Both the position numbers and the translations under genes were made by a program. The notes under the pieces are model-generated. The model had not been told where the DNA came from, searched no databases, and saw only the letters and a program-made list of their open reading frames with translations. From an uncultured Sterolibacteriaceae bacterium (GTDB lineage: Bacteria; Pseudomonadota; Gammaproteobacteria; Burkholderiales; Rhodocyclaceae), in assembly GCA_937888595.1 (NCBI GenBank), contig CALARK010000025.1:1-64000 (forward strand): a stretch of DNA of 64,000 nt, written 5' to 3'. Position 1 is the first letter of the stretch, and each line of letters starts with the position of its first letter. Shown piece by piece: positions 21,050-30,349 of this stretch.

Positions 21050-22621
21050 TCAGATGTCCTGCCCGGAATACGAGAGGTTGAACGACTTGTTGATGAGCGG
21101 GAAGTCGGGGACGATGTCCTTCATCACCGCGTGTTCGAGCGCCGGCCAGGCCTGCCACGACGGGTCGTGCGGATGAACGCGCGCAAGGCGGCCGTCGGCG
21201 CCGAAGCGCACGCCGACCAGCACTTCGCCGCGCCAGCCCTCGACGATGCCAAGGCCGCTGGCGTCGGCGACGGGCACGACGGGACGGCGTATCTCGCCGG
21301 CCGGCATGCCGGCGGCGAGCAGGCGCAGCAGGCGCAGGGACTCGAAGACTTCGTCGAAGCGCACGGCGACGCGGGCGGCGACGTCGCCGCGCTCGTCGGT
21401 GGCCGGGCGCACGCCGAACTGTGCCCAGGGCGGCGGCGGCGTGTAGCCCTGCCGATAGGCGCGGCCGTCGAGGATCAGGCCGGTGGCGCGGGCGGCCATG
21501 CCGCTCAGGGACAGCTCGCGCGCGAGGGCGGCGTCGATGGGGCCGGTGGTCAGGAAACGGTCCTGCAGGCCGGCATGCTCGTCATAGATGCGGCGCAGTT
21601 CCTTCACCGCCGGCCCGATCGCCTCGCACTGCGCGACGATGGCGGCCAGCGCCGCGGCATCGAGGTCCTGCGCGACGCCGCCGGGGACGATGCTGTCCAT
21701 CATGAAGCGGTGGCCGAACAGCTGCGCGTTGAGGCGCACCCAGTCCTCCTTGAGGCGGAAGAACTGTGCCAGGCCGAAGGCGAAGGCGGCGTCGTTGCCG
21801 AGCATGCCGAGGTCGCCGAGGTGGTTGGCGATGCGCTCGCGTTCGAGGATCAGCGCCCGCAGGGCCAGCGCGCGTGGCGAGGGTTCGACGCCGCAGGCGG
21901 CCTCGACGGCGCTGGCGTAGGCCCAGGCGAAGGCGCAGGTGGAGTCGCCGGAGATGCGGCCGACAAGCTTCGCGCCCGTGGAAAAGTCGGCGCCGGCGAG
22001 ACGGCGCTCGACGCCCTTGTGCTGGTAGCCGAGCCGCTGTTCGAGGCGCAGCAGGCGTTCGCCGATCACCGAGAAGCGGAAGTGTCCCGGCTCGATGATG
22101 CCGGCGTGGATGGGGCCGACGGGAATCTCGTGGGCGCCTTCGCCGCCGACCTGGACGAAGTCGTAGTCGGTCGGCCGATTGTCGAAGGCAGGCGCTTCGC
22201 CCGCATCGTGACGCAGCGGATACCAGTCGGCGGGCCAGCCGCCGTGACGCAGCCAGGGGCGCTGGTCGCCACCTTCCGTCGCGATGCCGACGAGGTCGCG
22301 CGTGGCGCGCTGCATGCGGTTGGCGGCCGGGAAGCGGCCGGACAGGTCGGGATAGACGGGGCACTCGTTACCTTGTTCGGGCAGGTCGAGGCGTACCCAC
22401 GCATGTCCCTCATTCAGGCCGAATACGACGTCGAGCCGGAAACCTTTGCCCGCGGCGCGGCAGTCGGAACCCCACAGCGCCGCCAGACGGCCGCCGGCGA
22501 GCTGCACGGCCGCGGCAAAGTCCTTGAGTTCGTCGCCGTCGGCGGCGCGGCCGCGCCACACCGGTGCAGCGAGGCCGGGCTGCAGCGTGAAGTCGATCGG
22601 TTCGTCGTCGAAGAGGAACAT
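21050..22621 (-). CDS. HyfG-like large subunit lacking NiFe ligands (Ehr type)
   Basis: A 523-residue fusion of a NuoC-like N-terminal domain (~1-150) and a NuoD/HycE-like domain. Family signatures are present: VGPIHAGIIEPGHFRF and RLEQRLGYQHKGVERRL. The two CxxC motifs that hold the NiFe centre in real hydrogenases are replaced: RISGDSTC (~residues 221-228) instead of RxCGxC, and NLSYSGQD (~514-521) instead of DPCxxC. The complex therefore should not be a hydrogenase; this matches the published class of energy-converting hydrogenase-related (Ehr) complexes. An R23 copy encodes RRLAGADFS near residue 208. It is tightly coupled to hyfI. Confidence 0.88.
   Translation of the reverse strand: MFLFDDEPIDFTLQPGLAAPVWRGRAADGDELKDFAAAVQLAGGRLAALWGSDCRAAGKGFRLDVVFGLNEGHAWVRLDLPEQGNECPVYPDLSGRFPAANRMQRATRDLVGIATEGGDQRPWLRHGGWPADWYPLRHDAGEAPAFDNRPTDYDFVQVGGEGAHEIPVGPIHAGIIEPGHFRFSVIGERLLRLEQRLGYQHKGVERRLAGADFSTGAKLVGRISGDSTCAFAWAYASAVEAACGVEPSPRALALRALILERERIANHLGDLGMLGNDAAFAFGLAQFFRLKEDWVRLNAQLFGHRFMMDSIVPGGVAQDLDAAALAAIVAQCEAIGPAVKELRRIYDEHAGLQDRFLTTGPIDAALARELSLSGMAARATGLILDGRAYRQGYTPPPPWAQFGVRPATDERGDVAARVAVRFDEVFESLRLLRLLAAGMPAGEIRRPVVPVADASGLGIVEGWRGEVLVGVRFGADGRLARVHPHDPSWQAWPALEHAVMKDIVPDFPLINKSFNLSYSGQDI
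21983..22005 (+). repeat. R23 dispersed repeat, copy 9 (inside large-subunit gene)
   Basis: Core GTCGGCGCCGGCGAGAC has one mismatch. On the coding strand it reads in frame as RRLAGADF, just before the stretch aligned with the first NiFe motif. Confidence 0.75.
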
Positions 22622-22636
22622 GGGCAGATGGACGGG

Positions 22637-24088
22637 CTAGCCGAGCATGCGCGCCGCTTCGTGGAACCAGCGCGTCAGGTAGGGGGGGATCCACAGGCCG
22701 AGCATCAGCACCAGGCCGAGATGGACGAACACCGGCGTGATGGCGGGCGCGTGCGGCAGGCGCTTCGCCTCCGTCTCGCCGAAGACCATCGGCTGCACCT
22801 TGCCGAAGATGGCGGCGAAGGCGACGCCGAGCGCCAGCAGCAGGATCGGCGTCGCCCAGGCGTGGTGCTTCATGGCGTGCGTCAGGATCATGAACTCGCT
22901 GGCGAACACGCCGAAGGGCGGCATGCCGAGGATGGCGAGGGTGCCGAGCATCAGGCCCCAGCCGATCAGCGGATTGATCTTCATGAGGCCGCGGATGTCC
23001 GCCATGATCTGCGTGCCGGTCTTCTGCGTGGCGTGGCCGACGGCGAAGAAGATCGCCGACTTGGTCAGCGAATGCATGGTCATGTGCAGCAGGCCAGCGA
23101 AGTTGGCGACCGCGCCACCCATGCCGAAGGCGAAGGTGATCAGGCCCATGTGCTCGATGGACGAATAGGCGAACATGCGCTTGACGTCCTTCTGCCGCGA
23201 CAGGAAGAACGCGGCCAGCAGGAGGGTGAACAGGCCGAAGCCCATCATCAGGTTGCCGGCGAAATTGTCGGGAATGGCGCCGTCGGCGAGCACCTTGACG
23301 CGCAGGATGGCGTAGAGCGCGACGTTGAGCAGCAGGCCCGAAAGCACTGCCGAGACCGGCGTCGGGCCTTCGGCGTGGGCGTCGGGCAGCCAGTTGTGCA
23401 GCGGCGCGAGGCCGACCTTGGTGCCGTAGCCGACCAGCAGGAAGATGAAGGCGAGCACCATGATGGCGGGTTCGAGCTGGCCCTTGACCTCGACGAGATG
23501 CGTCCACAAGAGCGCGGTGCCGCTGTGGCCGAGCACACGCTCGGCGGCGAAGTAGAGCAGGATGGTGCCGAACAGCGCCTGCGCGATGCCGACGCCGCAG
23601 AGGATGAAGTATTTCCATGCCGCTTCGAGCGAGGCCGGCGTGCGGTAGAGCGAAACCAGCAGCACGGTGGTCAGCGTCGCCGCTTCCATCATCACCCAGA
23701 GCAGGCCGAGGTTGTTGGTGGTCAGCGCCGCCAGCATGGTGAACATGAAGAACTGGTACATGCTCTTGTAGAGGCGCAGGCGCGGCTTGGTCAGGCGGCC
23801 GTGCGCCGCCTCGTTGGCCATGTAGGGACCGGAGAAGATGCTGGTGGTCAGGCCGACGAAGGCGGTCAGCGCGACGAAGAAGACGTTGAGCGAATCGATG
23901 AAGAACTGCTCGCCGAAGGCAAAGCGCGGGCCGTTGGCGACGATCTCGACCGTGAGGCCGGCGGCGGCGAGGAAGGTGCCGAGGCTGGCGAGGACATTCA
24001 GGTTGGGCGCCCAGGCGCGCTCGCCCGCCACCGTCAGCAGCGCACCGCTGACGAGGGGAATGGCGAGCATGAGGATGAAGAGATCCAT
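22637..24088 (-). CDS. HyfF-like antiporter subunit of Ehr-type complex
   Basis: A 483-residue NuoM/NuoL/Mrp-family membrane protein with about 14 hydrophobic segments. Key proton-channel residues can be seen: Glu in VMMEAATLTTVLLV and Lys in GTKVGLAPLHNWLPDAHAEGP, followed by SPVSA-like TPVSAVLSG. These imply a working ion-translocating half-channel. It sits 15 bp upstream of the large-subunit gene and 4 bp after hyfE. Confidence 0.9.
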   Translation of the reverse strand: MDLFILMLAIPLVSGALLTVAGERAWAPNLNVLASLGTFLAAAGLTVEIVANGPRFAFGEQFFIDSLNVFFVALTAFVGLTTSIFSGPYMANEAAHGRLTKPRLRLYKSMYQFFMFTMLAALTTNNLGLLWVMMEAATLTTVLLVSLYRTPASLEAAWKYFILCGVGIAQALFGTILLYFAAERVLGHSGTALLWTHLVEVKGQLEPAIMVLAFIFLLVGYGTKVGLAPLHNWLPDAHAEGPTPVSAVLSGLLLNVALYAILRVKVLADGAIPDNFAGNLMMGFGLFTLLLAAFFLSRQKDVKRMFAYSSIEHMGLITFAFGMGGAVANFAGLLHMTMHSLTKSAIFFAVGHATQKTGTQIMADIRGLMKINPLIGWGLMLGTLAILGMPPFGVFASEFMILTHAMKHHAWATPILLLALGVAFAAIFGKVQPMVFGETEAKRLPHAPAITPVFVHLGLVLMLGLWIPPYLTRWFHEAARMLG

Positions 24089-24092
24089 GGGC

Positions 24093-24761
24093 TCAGTTGT
24101 CCTTCAGGCGTTCCATGTGATGGATGTCGAGGCTGTCGAACTGGTCGCGGATCTGGAAGAAGAACACGCCGAGGATGATCACGCCGACCAGCACGTCGAG
24201 GGCGATGCCGAGCTCGACCACCATCGGCATGCCGTAGGTGGCGCTGGTGGCGGCGAGGAACAGGCCGTTCTCCATCGACAGGAAGCCGACCACCTGCGTG
24301 ACGGCCTTGCGGCGCGTGATCATCATCAGGAAGGCGAGCATCACGACGGCAAGGGCTATGCCGAGCGTGCCGCGCGCGATCGAGCTGGACAGCTCGGAGA
24401 TCGGCAGCGCGACGTTGAAGGAGATCATCACCAGCGCGATGCCGATCAGCATGGTGGTCGGGATGTTGATCAGCGGCTCGACCTCGCCCTTGACGTGCAG
24501 CCGGCGCACCAGCCGGTGCAGGATCCACGGCAGCAGGAAGGCCTTGAGGGTCAGCGTCAGCGCGGCGGAGTAATAAAGATGCGACTGGCCGGTCTTGACG
24601 GCGACCACCAGCGTGGACAGGAACAGCGTGAAGCCCTGCAGCGCGAAGAGGTCGATGAGCTTGAGCACGCGGCGCTGCGCCAGCATGGCGAAGGCGAGCA
24701 GCAGGATCACCGAGGCGAACAGGTTGATGAGCTGCGCCGACAGCGGTATCACGGCATTCAT
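24093..24761 (-). CDS. HyfE-like membrane subunit
   Basis: A 222-residue hydrophobic protein with about 6-7 membrane segments. Its C-terminal half resembles NuoK/MrpC (VVELGIALDVLVGVIILGVFF), as expected of HyfE. Conserved acidic residue E in this segment could be part of the ion path. The start overlaps the upstream gene by 4 bp. Confidence 0.85.
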   Translation of the reverse strand: MNAVIPLSAQLINLFASVILLLAFAMLAQRRVLKLIDLFALQGFTLFLSTLVVAVKTGQSHLYYSAALTLTLKAFLLPWILHRLVRRLHVKGEVEPLINIPTTMLIGIALVMISFNVALPISELSSSIARGTLGIALAVVMLAFLMMITRRKAVTQVVGFLSMENGLFLAATSATYGMPMVVELGIALDVLVGVIILGVFFFQIRDQFDSLDIHHMERLKDN

Positions 24762-25717
24762 ACGCGGTTCTCCAGCAGCAGCTTGACCAGCATGCCGAGC
24801 ACCGCGAGCAGGAAGGCGGTGCCGAGGAACTCAGGCGCGCGGAAGATGCGCATCTTGGCGTTGATCGTCTCGATCAGCGCGAGCAGGAAGCCGCCGATGC
24901 CCAGCTTGAGCAGCAGCAGCGGGATCGCGGCCAGCAGCGCGAGGAAGTTGTCGCGCTCGGCGATGCCCCAGGGGAAGAACAGCGCAAGGCCGAGGCAGGA
25001 ATAGGCGTAGAGCTTGAGGCTCGCCGCCCACTCGATGAGGGCGAGGTGGCGGCCGGAGTATTCGAGGATCATCGCCTCGTGGATCATGGTCAACTCGAGG
25101 TGGGTGGCCGGGTTGTCGACCGGTACGCGCGCGTTCTCGGCCAGCGACACCATGGTGAAGGCGACGCCGGCAAAGGCGAGGCTCGGGTAGATGATGAAGT
25201 CGCGGTGGGCGAGCGTCTCGACGATGGTCGCCACCGAGGTGGATTGCACGATCAACGCGACGGTGAAGATGACGATCAGCAGCGCCGGCTCGGCGAGGAA
25301 GCCGACCAGCATCTCGCGCCGGCCGCCGAGCGTGCCGAAGGAGGTGCCGATGTCCATGCCGGCCAGCGCGATGAAGACACGCGCCAGGCCGAACACGCCG
25401 ACCAGCGCCAGCGCATCGGCCGCAGGTGCGAACGGCAGGTCGGTCGACAGGCTGGGGATGATCGCGCAGGCGAGCACCATGCAGCCGAAGATGACGAAGG
25501 GTGCGGCGCGGAACAGCGACGAGGCGCCGTGCGCCAGCACGACGTCCTTGTGGAACAGCTTGTGCAGCATGTAGTAGGGCTGCAGCAGCGGAGGCGCGCC
25601 ACGGTTCTGCAGCCAGGCGCGGCACTGGTTGACCCAGCCGGTCAGCAGCGGCGCCAGTGCCAGCGCCAGGACGATGGCGAACAGCTGGCCGAGGAATCCG
25701 GAGAGGCTGAATGTCAT
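24758..25717 (-). CDS. HyfC/NuoH-like membrane subunit
   Basis: A 319-residue membrane protein homologous to HyfC/HycD/NuoH, the subunit that links the peripheral arm to the antiporter arm. Recognisable segments are GAPPLLQPYYMLHKLFHKD, SLAENARVPVDNPATHLELTMIHEAM and FFPWGIAE. The conserved acidic loop (ENARVPVDNPATH, E and D) is intact. ATG 25717 is chosen because the 4-bp overlap with the preceding gene and the protein start MTFSLSGFLGQ fit the family; an open frame to 26161 is just shadow of that gene. Confidence 0.9.
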   Translation of the reverse strand: MTFSLSGFLGQLFAIVLALALAPLLTGWVNQCRAWLQNRGAPPLLQPYYMLHKLFHKDVVLAHGASSLFRAAPFVIFGCMVLACAIIPSLSTDLPFAPAADALALVGVFGLARVFIALAGMDIGTSFGTLGGRREMLVGFLAEPALLIVIFTVALIVQSTSVATIVETLAHRDFIIYPSLAFAGVAFTMVSLAENARVPVDNPATHLELTMIHEAMILEYSGRHLALIEWAASLKLYAYSCLGLALFFPWGIAERDNFLALLAAIPLLLLKLGIGGFLLALIETINAKMRIFRAPEFLGTAFLLAVLGMLVKLLLENRV

Positions 25718-27744
25718 GGCCGGGCGACGAGCAGCAGCAGGATGAGGGTGACGAAGCTGTACATCAGGTAGACCGCGATGCGGCCGCCCTGCAGGTGCGT
25801 GATCAGCGTCGACACCCAGGCGGCGGCACGGGCAACCGGCAGGTAGAGCCAGTACCAGAAATGGTCCTCGACCTTGACCGAGTAGTAGGGTTCCTTGTCG
25901 CGGAGGGTCGGGAAATGGCGCTCCATGCGGAACATCGGCTCGAAGATGCGGCGGATCGGCTGCGAGAAGCCCTCGGCGGTGTCCTGCGCGCGCGGTCCCT
26001 GGAAGTGGTAGCCGCAATCCCACGCGGGCGAGCGGCGCACGCGGCCGTGGTAGAGGCGGCGCACCAGCCAGCGGCCGAACAGCAGCGTGGCGACGATGAA
26101 GGCGAGGAACAGCAGCGGCTCGTAGCTGGCCCGCTCCGGCGAGATCGGTGCGAGCATCCACCAGCCGTTTTCGGCGACACGGTCGGCGAGGCCCTTGCCA
26201 AGCAGTTGCTGCGTCGCGGCGTCGATGCGCAGGATGATCGTGCCGGGCAGCACGCCGAGCAGCAGGGTCAGCCCGCCGAGCCAGACCAGGCCGAGGCGTT
26301 CCCAGGGTCCGGCGTCATGCGCGTCCTTGAGGGCCGGCTCGCGCATCTGGCCGAGGAAGATGATGCCGTAGAACTTGACCATGGCGAAGCCGGCCAGTGC
26401 GGCCACCAGCGCGACGATCGCGGCGGCGACGGGCACCACCATGTTGAGCCAGGGATGCGGCAGCCCCGGCGAGAACAGGAAGCCCTGCAGCAGCAGCCAT
26501 TCGGAAACGAAGCCGGACAGCGGCGGCAGGCCGGCGCCGGCGATCACGCCGGCCAGCGCCAGCCAGGCCACCCAGGGCATCGGGCCGATCAGGCCGCCGA
26601 GCTTGCCGAGGCTGCGCTCCTTCGTCGCGTGCAGCACCGAGCCGGTACAGAGGAACAGCAGGCTCTTGAAGCCGGCATGGGCGAGGCAGTGGTAGAGGAC
26701 GGCGGTCAGCGCCAGCGCGGCGAGCGCCTCCATGGCGTAGGCGTGGAAGATCAGCGTCAGACCGATGCCGACGGCGATCAGGCCGATGTTCTCGATCGAT
26801 GAGTAGGCGAGCAGGCGCTTCATGTCGGACTGTACCGTCGCGTAGAACACGCCGAACAGGGCGGTCAGCAGGCCGATGGCGAGCGCCACCACGCCCCACC
26901 ACCAGAGCGTCATGCCGACGAGGTCGAAGCTGACGCGCAGCAGGCCGTAGATGGCAGTCTTGAGCATCACGCCGCTCATCAGCGCCGACACCGGCGATGG
27001 GGCCGCCGGATGCGCCTCGGGCAGCCACACATGGACGGGCAGCAGGCCCGCCTTGGCGCCGAAGCCGAACAGCGCCAGCAGGAAGGCCACCGAGCCCCAG
27101 AAGGGCGACAGTTCCTGCGCGCGCATGCCGGCAAACGTGTAGTCGCCGCTGCCACCGACGCCGCCGGTCATCACGCCGAAGGACAGCAGGATGGCGATGG
27201 CACCGACGTGGGCGATCAGCAGGTAGAGGTAGCCGGCCTGGCGGATCGCGGCATGCCGGTGGTCGGTGGTGACGAGGAAGAAGGAGCTCAGCGCCATCGT
27301 CTCCCAGGCCACCATGAAGGCATAGGCGTCGTCGGCCAGCAGCACCATCAGCATGCTGGCGAGGAACAGGTGGTATTCGACGCACAGCACGCCGGGCGCC
27401 GTGCCCTGCCCGCCCTGGCCCGGATGGCGGAAATAGCCGGCGGCGTAGATGGAAATGCCGGCGGAGACGATGCCCAGCAGCAGCACGAACACGGCGGAAA
27501 GATTGTCGAGCCGGAGGTGGAAGGGCAGGTCGGGCAGGCCGATGGCGAGCACGGCGGTCTGTGCCGGGCTGCCCAGCGAGCCCAGCGCGACCAGGCCGGC
27601 GACGATGCCGACGAGTGCGCCGAGCGGGAACAGCGTGCGGGCGATGAAGCGGGTATTGCGCGGCGCCACCAGCCCCGCCGCCCCGATCGCCAGCCAGGCG
27701 CAGGCGACGATCAGCAGGGTGTCGATGGGCAGCAGGCCGGGCAC
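25714..27744 (-). CDS. HyfB-like antiporter subunit
   Basis: A 676-residue NuoL/HyfB-type membrane protein with ~14-16 hydrophobic segments. Key residues: Glu in MVAWETMALSSFFLV and Lys in GAKAGLLPVHVWLPEAHPAAP, then SPVSALMSG. A C-terminal extension with a cytoplasmic stretch (WDCGYHFQGPRAQDTAEGFSQ broken by the family-typical Cys) matches HyfB/HycC. The start is GTG, 2 bp after the gamma-carbonic-anhydrase stop and without its own RBS, so translation is probably coupled. Confidence 0.9.
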   Translation of the reverse strand: MPGLLPIDTLLIVACAWLAIGAAGLVAPRNTRFIARTLFPLGALVGIVAGLVALGSLGSPAQTAVLAIGLPDLPFHLRLDNLSAVFVLLLGIVSAGISIYAAGYFRHPGQGGQGTAPGVLCVEYHLFLASMLMVLLADDAYAFMVAWETMALSSFFLVTTDHRHAAIRQAGYLYLLIAHVGAIAILLSFGVMTGGVGGSGDYTFAGMRAQELSPFWGSVAFLLALFGFGAKAGLLPVHVWLPEAHPAAPSPVSALMSGVMLKTAIYGLLRVSFDLVGMTLWWWGVVALAIGLLTALFGVFYATVQSDMKRLLAYSSIENIGLIAVGIGLTLIFHAYAMEALAALALTAVLYHCLAHAGFKSLLFLCTGSVLHATKERSLGKLGGLIGPMPWVAWLALAGVIAGAGLPPLSGFVSEWLLLQGFLFSPGLPHPWLNMVVPVAAAIVALVAALAGFAMVKFYGIIFLGQMREPALKDAHDAGPWERLGLVWLGGLTLLLGVLPGTIILRIDAATQQLLGKGLADRVAENGWWMLAPISPERASYEPLLFLAFIVATLLFGRWLVRRLYHGRVRRSPAWDCGYHFQGPRAQDTAEGFSQPIRRIFEPMFRMERHFPTLRDKEPYYSVKVEDHFWYWLYLPVARAAAWVSTLITHLQGGRIAVYLMYSFVTLILLLLVARP

Positions 27745-27746
27745 GA

Positions 27747-28307
27747 TCAGAATTCGTTGCGAATCCGGTTGTAGCCCTGCACCAGGCTGCGGTTGGCAGC
27801 CACGACGCTCTCCGAGAAACTCGTCGCATCACCCGTCACCGGCTGGATGTTGGCCAGCTCGGCATCGGAATGGACGTTGGTGGTCGAGGGGATGTAGAAG
27901 CCGGGCGGCACGTGGCAGCCCTCGACGACGGAGTTGTGGCGCACCACCGACCCGTCGCCGACGGTGCAGTTGAACAGCACCGAATTGAAGCCGATGAAGA
28001 CGTTGTTGCCGACCGTGCAGGGGCCGTGCACGATGGAGCGGTGGGCGATCGAGCTTTCGCGGCCGATCGTCACGCCGCCGCCGGCCTTGCAGTGGATGAC
28101 CACGCCGTCCTGGATGTTGGAGCCGGCGCCGATGACGATGGGCTCCATCCCGCCCTGTGCATCGATCTCGTCGGCGCGGATGACGGCGTAGGGGCCGATG
28201 AAAACATCCGCCTCGACGATCACCTTGCCGCACAGGATCGCGGTGGGATCGACGAAAGCGGACTCATGCACGACCGGAAGGTCGCCGGAAGGATTCTTGC
28301 GGATCAT
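27747..28307 (-). CDS. Gamma-class carbonic anhydrase, left-handed beta helix
   Basis: A 186-residue trimeric LbetaH protein of the Cam/CcmM type. All three Zn His expected from Cam are in place: H72 (VVIHCK), H89 and H94 (AHRSIVHG). The hexapeptide turns (VFIGPYAVIRADE, NVFIGFNSVLFNC) continue through the protein. It should interconvert CO2 and bicarbonate; acyltransferase-like relatives normally lack this ligand set. It is the first gene of the Ehr-type operon and lies 2 bp upstream of hyfB, a linkage reminiscent of the gamma-CA module of plant mitochondrial complex I. Confidence 0.85.
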   Translation of the reverse strand: MIRKNPSGDLPVVHESAFVDPTAILCGKVIVEADVFIGPYAVIRADEIDAQGGMEPIVIGAGSNIQDGVVIHCKAGGGVTIGRESSIAHRSIVHGPCTVGNNVFIGFNSVLFNCTVGDGSVVRHNSVVEGCHVPPGFYIPSTTNVHSDAELANIQPVTGDATSFSESVVAANRSLVQGYNRIRNEF

Positions 28308-28361
28308 GGGCTCGGACTCGGCGGCTCGTGGGTAAAGCGTCGATTCTAATGCGCCTCCCGT

Positions 28362-30302
28362 TCAGAACACCAGATTCATCATGACCATCAGCACGGCGAT
28401 GAACAGCACGGTCATGATGCCGCCGGCGCGCATGAAATCGGCGACGCGGTAGCCGGCCGGTCCCATGATCAGGGCATTGACCTGGTGGGTCGGCAGGAAG
28501 AAGGAGTTCGAGGTCGCCAGCGCCACGGTCAGGGCGAACACCGCCGGGTTGGCGCCGGCGCCGATCGCGATGTTCACCGCCAGCGGCACCAGCAGCACGG
28601 TGGCGCCGACGTTGGACATGACCAGCGTGAAGAAGGTGGCGAGGATCGCGATGGCGAGCTGGATCACCCAGATCGGCGTGCCGCCGAGCAGCGCCAGCGT
28701 CTGCTGGGCGATCCAGGCCGCCGTGCCGCTGGTCTCGACCGCGAGGCCGAGCGGAATCAGGCTGGCGAGCAGGAACACCGACTTCCAGCTCACCGCGTGG
28801 TAGGCCTCCTCGATCTTCAGCACGCCCGACAGGACCATGCCGATGGCGCCGGCCATCAGCGCGATCGACAGGCGGATGTCGGTGAACAGGATCAAGCCCA
28901 GCGCGATGGCGAAGAAGAACAGTGCCGGCTTGACCTTGTTCGGCCGTAGCTCCTCGTGCGGATACTCGGTGGTGACGACGACGAAGTTCTTGTCGCGCTC
29001 GAGGTGGGCCAGCGCCTCCCAGGTGGTATGCGCCACGATGGCATCGCCGGCCATCAACGGCATGTCGCGGATGCCGTCGCCCTCGCGCAGGGTTTCGCCG
29101 CCGCGGTGCAGGGCCGTCATCGAGATGCCGTAGGTCTTGCGCATCCAGACGTCGCGGGCGCTCTTGCCGATCAGGTCGGAACCCGGCGGGATGACGACTT
29201 CGGCGATGCCGGCCTTGGTCGGCGCCAGCTGTTCGGCGAAGGTTTCGAGCTGGTCGCGCAGCTTGAGGCCGTTCTCCGCGGCGAATTCGCGCAGGCGGTC
29301 GGGCGCGCCGAGGATGCCGAGCACGCTGCCCGGATAGATCTGCACGTCGCGGGCCGGGCCCATGCGCAGGTCGTTGTTGCCGCGGTGGATGGCGATGATG
29401 CGCAGGCGGTTGGGCGTCTCGATGTCGCCGATCAGCTGGTTCGCCACCGGGCTCTCTTTCGGCACGACCATCTCGTAGAGGGCGTAGTCGAGACCGTAGA
29501 GCTGCTGGAAGTAGTCGAGCGGGTCGTTGAAGCTGCCCGGATCTTCGGTTTGCGCCTTGCCCGGCAGCACGAAGCGGCCGGCGAGCACGAAATAGACGAT
29601 GCCGGTCGCCAGCAGCGCCAGGCCGACCGGCGTGACGGAAAAGAGCGACCAGGTTTCCATCTGGTGCTCGGCCGGCAGGGCCTTGTTGGAGGTGAGGATC
29701 AGGTCGTTGAGCAGGATCAGCGGGCTGGAACCGACCATGGTGATGGTGCCGCCGAGGATGGCGCAGAAGCCCATCGGCATCAGCAGGCGGGACATGGGCA
29801 GGTTCGTGCGTGCCGAGATGCGGCTCACCACCGGCAGGAACAGTGCCGCGGCGCCGACGTTCTGCATGAAGCTGGAAATGAAGCCGACGGTGCCGGAGAT
29901 GGCCGGGATGATGCGCGCCTCGGTCTGGCCGGCGAGCTTGAGGATGGTCGCCGCCACCTTGCTCATCAGGCCGGTCTTGTCGAGCGAAGCACCGATGATC
30001 ATCACCGCGATGATCGACACCACCGCATTCGAGGAAAAGCCGCGGAACAGCTCGGTGCTCGGCACCAGCGGCTTCTCGAAGCCGAACACGCCATGGAAGT
30101 GGCTGATCAAACCGAGCAGCACCATGATGCTGACGGCCGCGACATCGACGCCGACCACCTCGAAGGCGAACAGGAACACCGTCAGCATCAGGATGCCGAG
30201 CACGACGGCGATCTGGCTGCTGGGCACGACGGTGGCGGCGATGCCCCAGGCGATCAGGAACAGGACGGCGGCGACGAGGGTCTTGGTATTCGGTTTGTTC
30301 AT
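28362..30302 (-). CDS. SLC13-family transporter with two TrkA_C domains
   Basis: A 646-residue inner-membrane protein. N- and C-terminal membrane halves carry SLC13/ArsB hairpin sequences (FISSFMQNVGAAALFLPV, TITMVGSSPLILLND, MSNVGATVLLVPLAV, ATSNSFFLPTHQVNALI). Between them (~210-430) are two RCK_C/TrkA_C ligand-sensing domains. Such proteins are Na+-coupled sulfate or dicarboxylate symporters in other bacteria; substrate here is unknown. Start 30302 gives MNKPNTKTL; the longer open frame belongs to the neighbour. No strong RBS is visible. It lies 47 bp after the SulP gene, with an R23 copy between. Confidence 0.85.
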   Translation of the reverse strand: MNKPNTKTLVAAVLFLIAWGIAATVVPSSQIAVVLGILMLTVFLFAFEVVGVDVAAVSIMVLLGLISHFHGVFGFEKPLVPSTELFRGFSSNAVVSIIAVMIIGASLDKTGLMSKVAATILKLAGQTEARIIPAISGTVGFISSFMQNVGAAALFLPVVSRISARTNLPMSRLLMPMGFCAILGGTITMVGSSPLILLNDLILTSNKALPAEHQMETWSLFSVTPVGLALLATGIVYFVLAGRFVLPGKAQTEDPGSFNDPLDYFQQLYGLDYALYEMVVPKESPVANQLIGDIETPNRLRIIAIHRGNNDLRMGPARDVQIYPGSVLGILGAPDRLREFAAENGLKLRDQLETFAEQLAPTKAGIAEVVIPPGSDLIGKSARDVWMRKTYGISMTALHRGGETLREGDGIRDMPLMAGDAIVAHTTWEALAHLERDKNFVVVTTEYPHEELRPNKVKPALFFFAIALGLILFTDIRLSIALMAGAIGMVLSGVLKIEEAYHAVSWKSVFLLASLIPLGLAVETSGTAAWIAQQTLALLGGTPIWVIQLAIAILATFFTLVMSNVGATVLLVPLAVNIAIGAGANPAVFALTVALATSNSFFLPTHQVNALIMGPAGYRVADFMRAGGIMTVLFIAVLMVMMNLVF

Positions 30303-30322
30303 CTTTCTTCTACCTTCATGCA

Positions 30323-30345
30323 AAAGTCGGTGCGGGTGGGACGGC
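30323..30345 (+). repeat. R23 dispersed repeat, copy 10
   Basis: Core GTCGGTGCGGGTGGGAC has three mismatches. It lies 4 bp past the SulP stop codon, inside a probable operon. Confidence 0.8.
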
Positions 30346-30349
30346 GTGC

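Noticed and set aside
20529..24088. Functional NiFe hydrogenase
   Set aside because: Both CxxC ligand pairs in the large subunit are missing, and no maturation genes (hyp) are in the window.
21131..24178. 1015-codon open frame antisense to the Ehr operon
   Set aside because: Shadow of two well-supported hyf-like genes; low-complexity Gln/Glu/His/Arg content.
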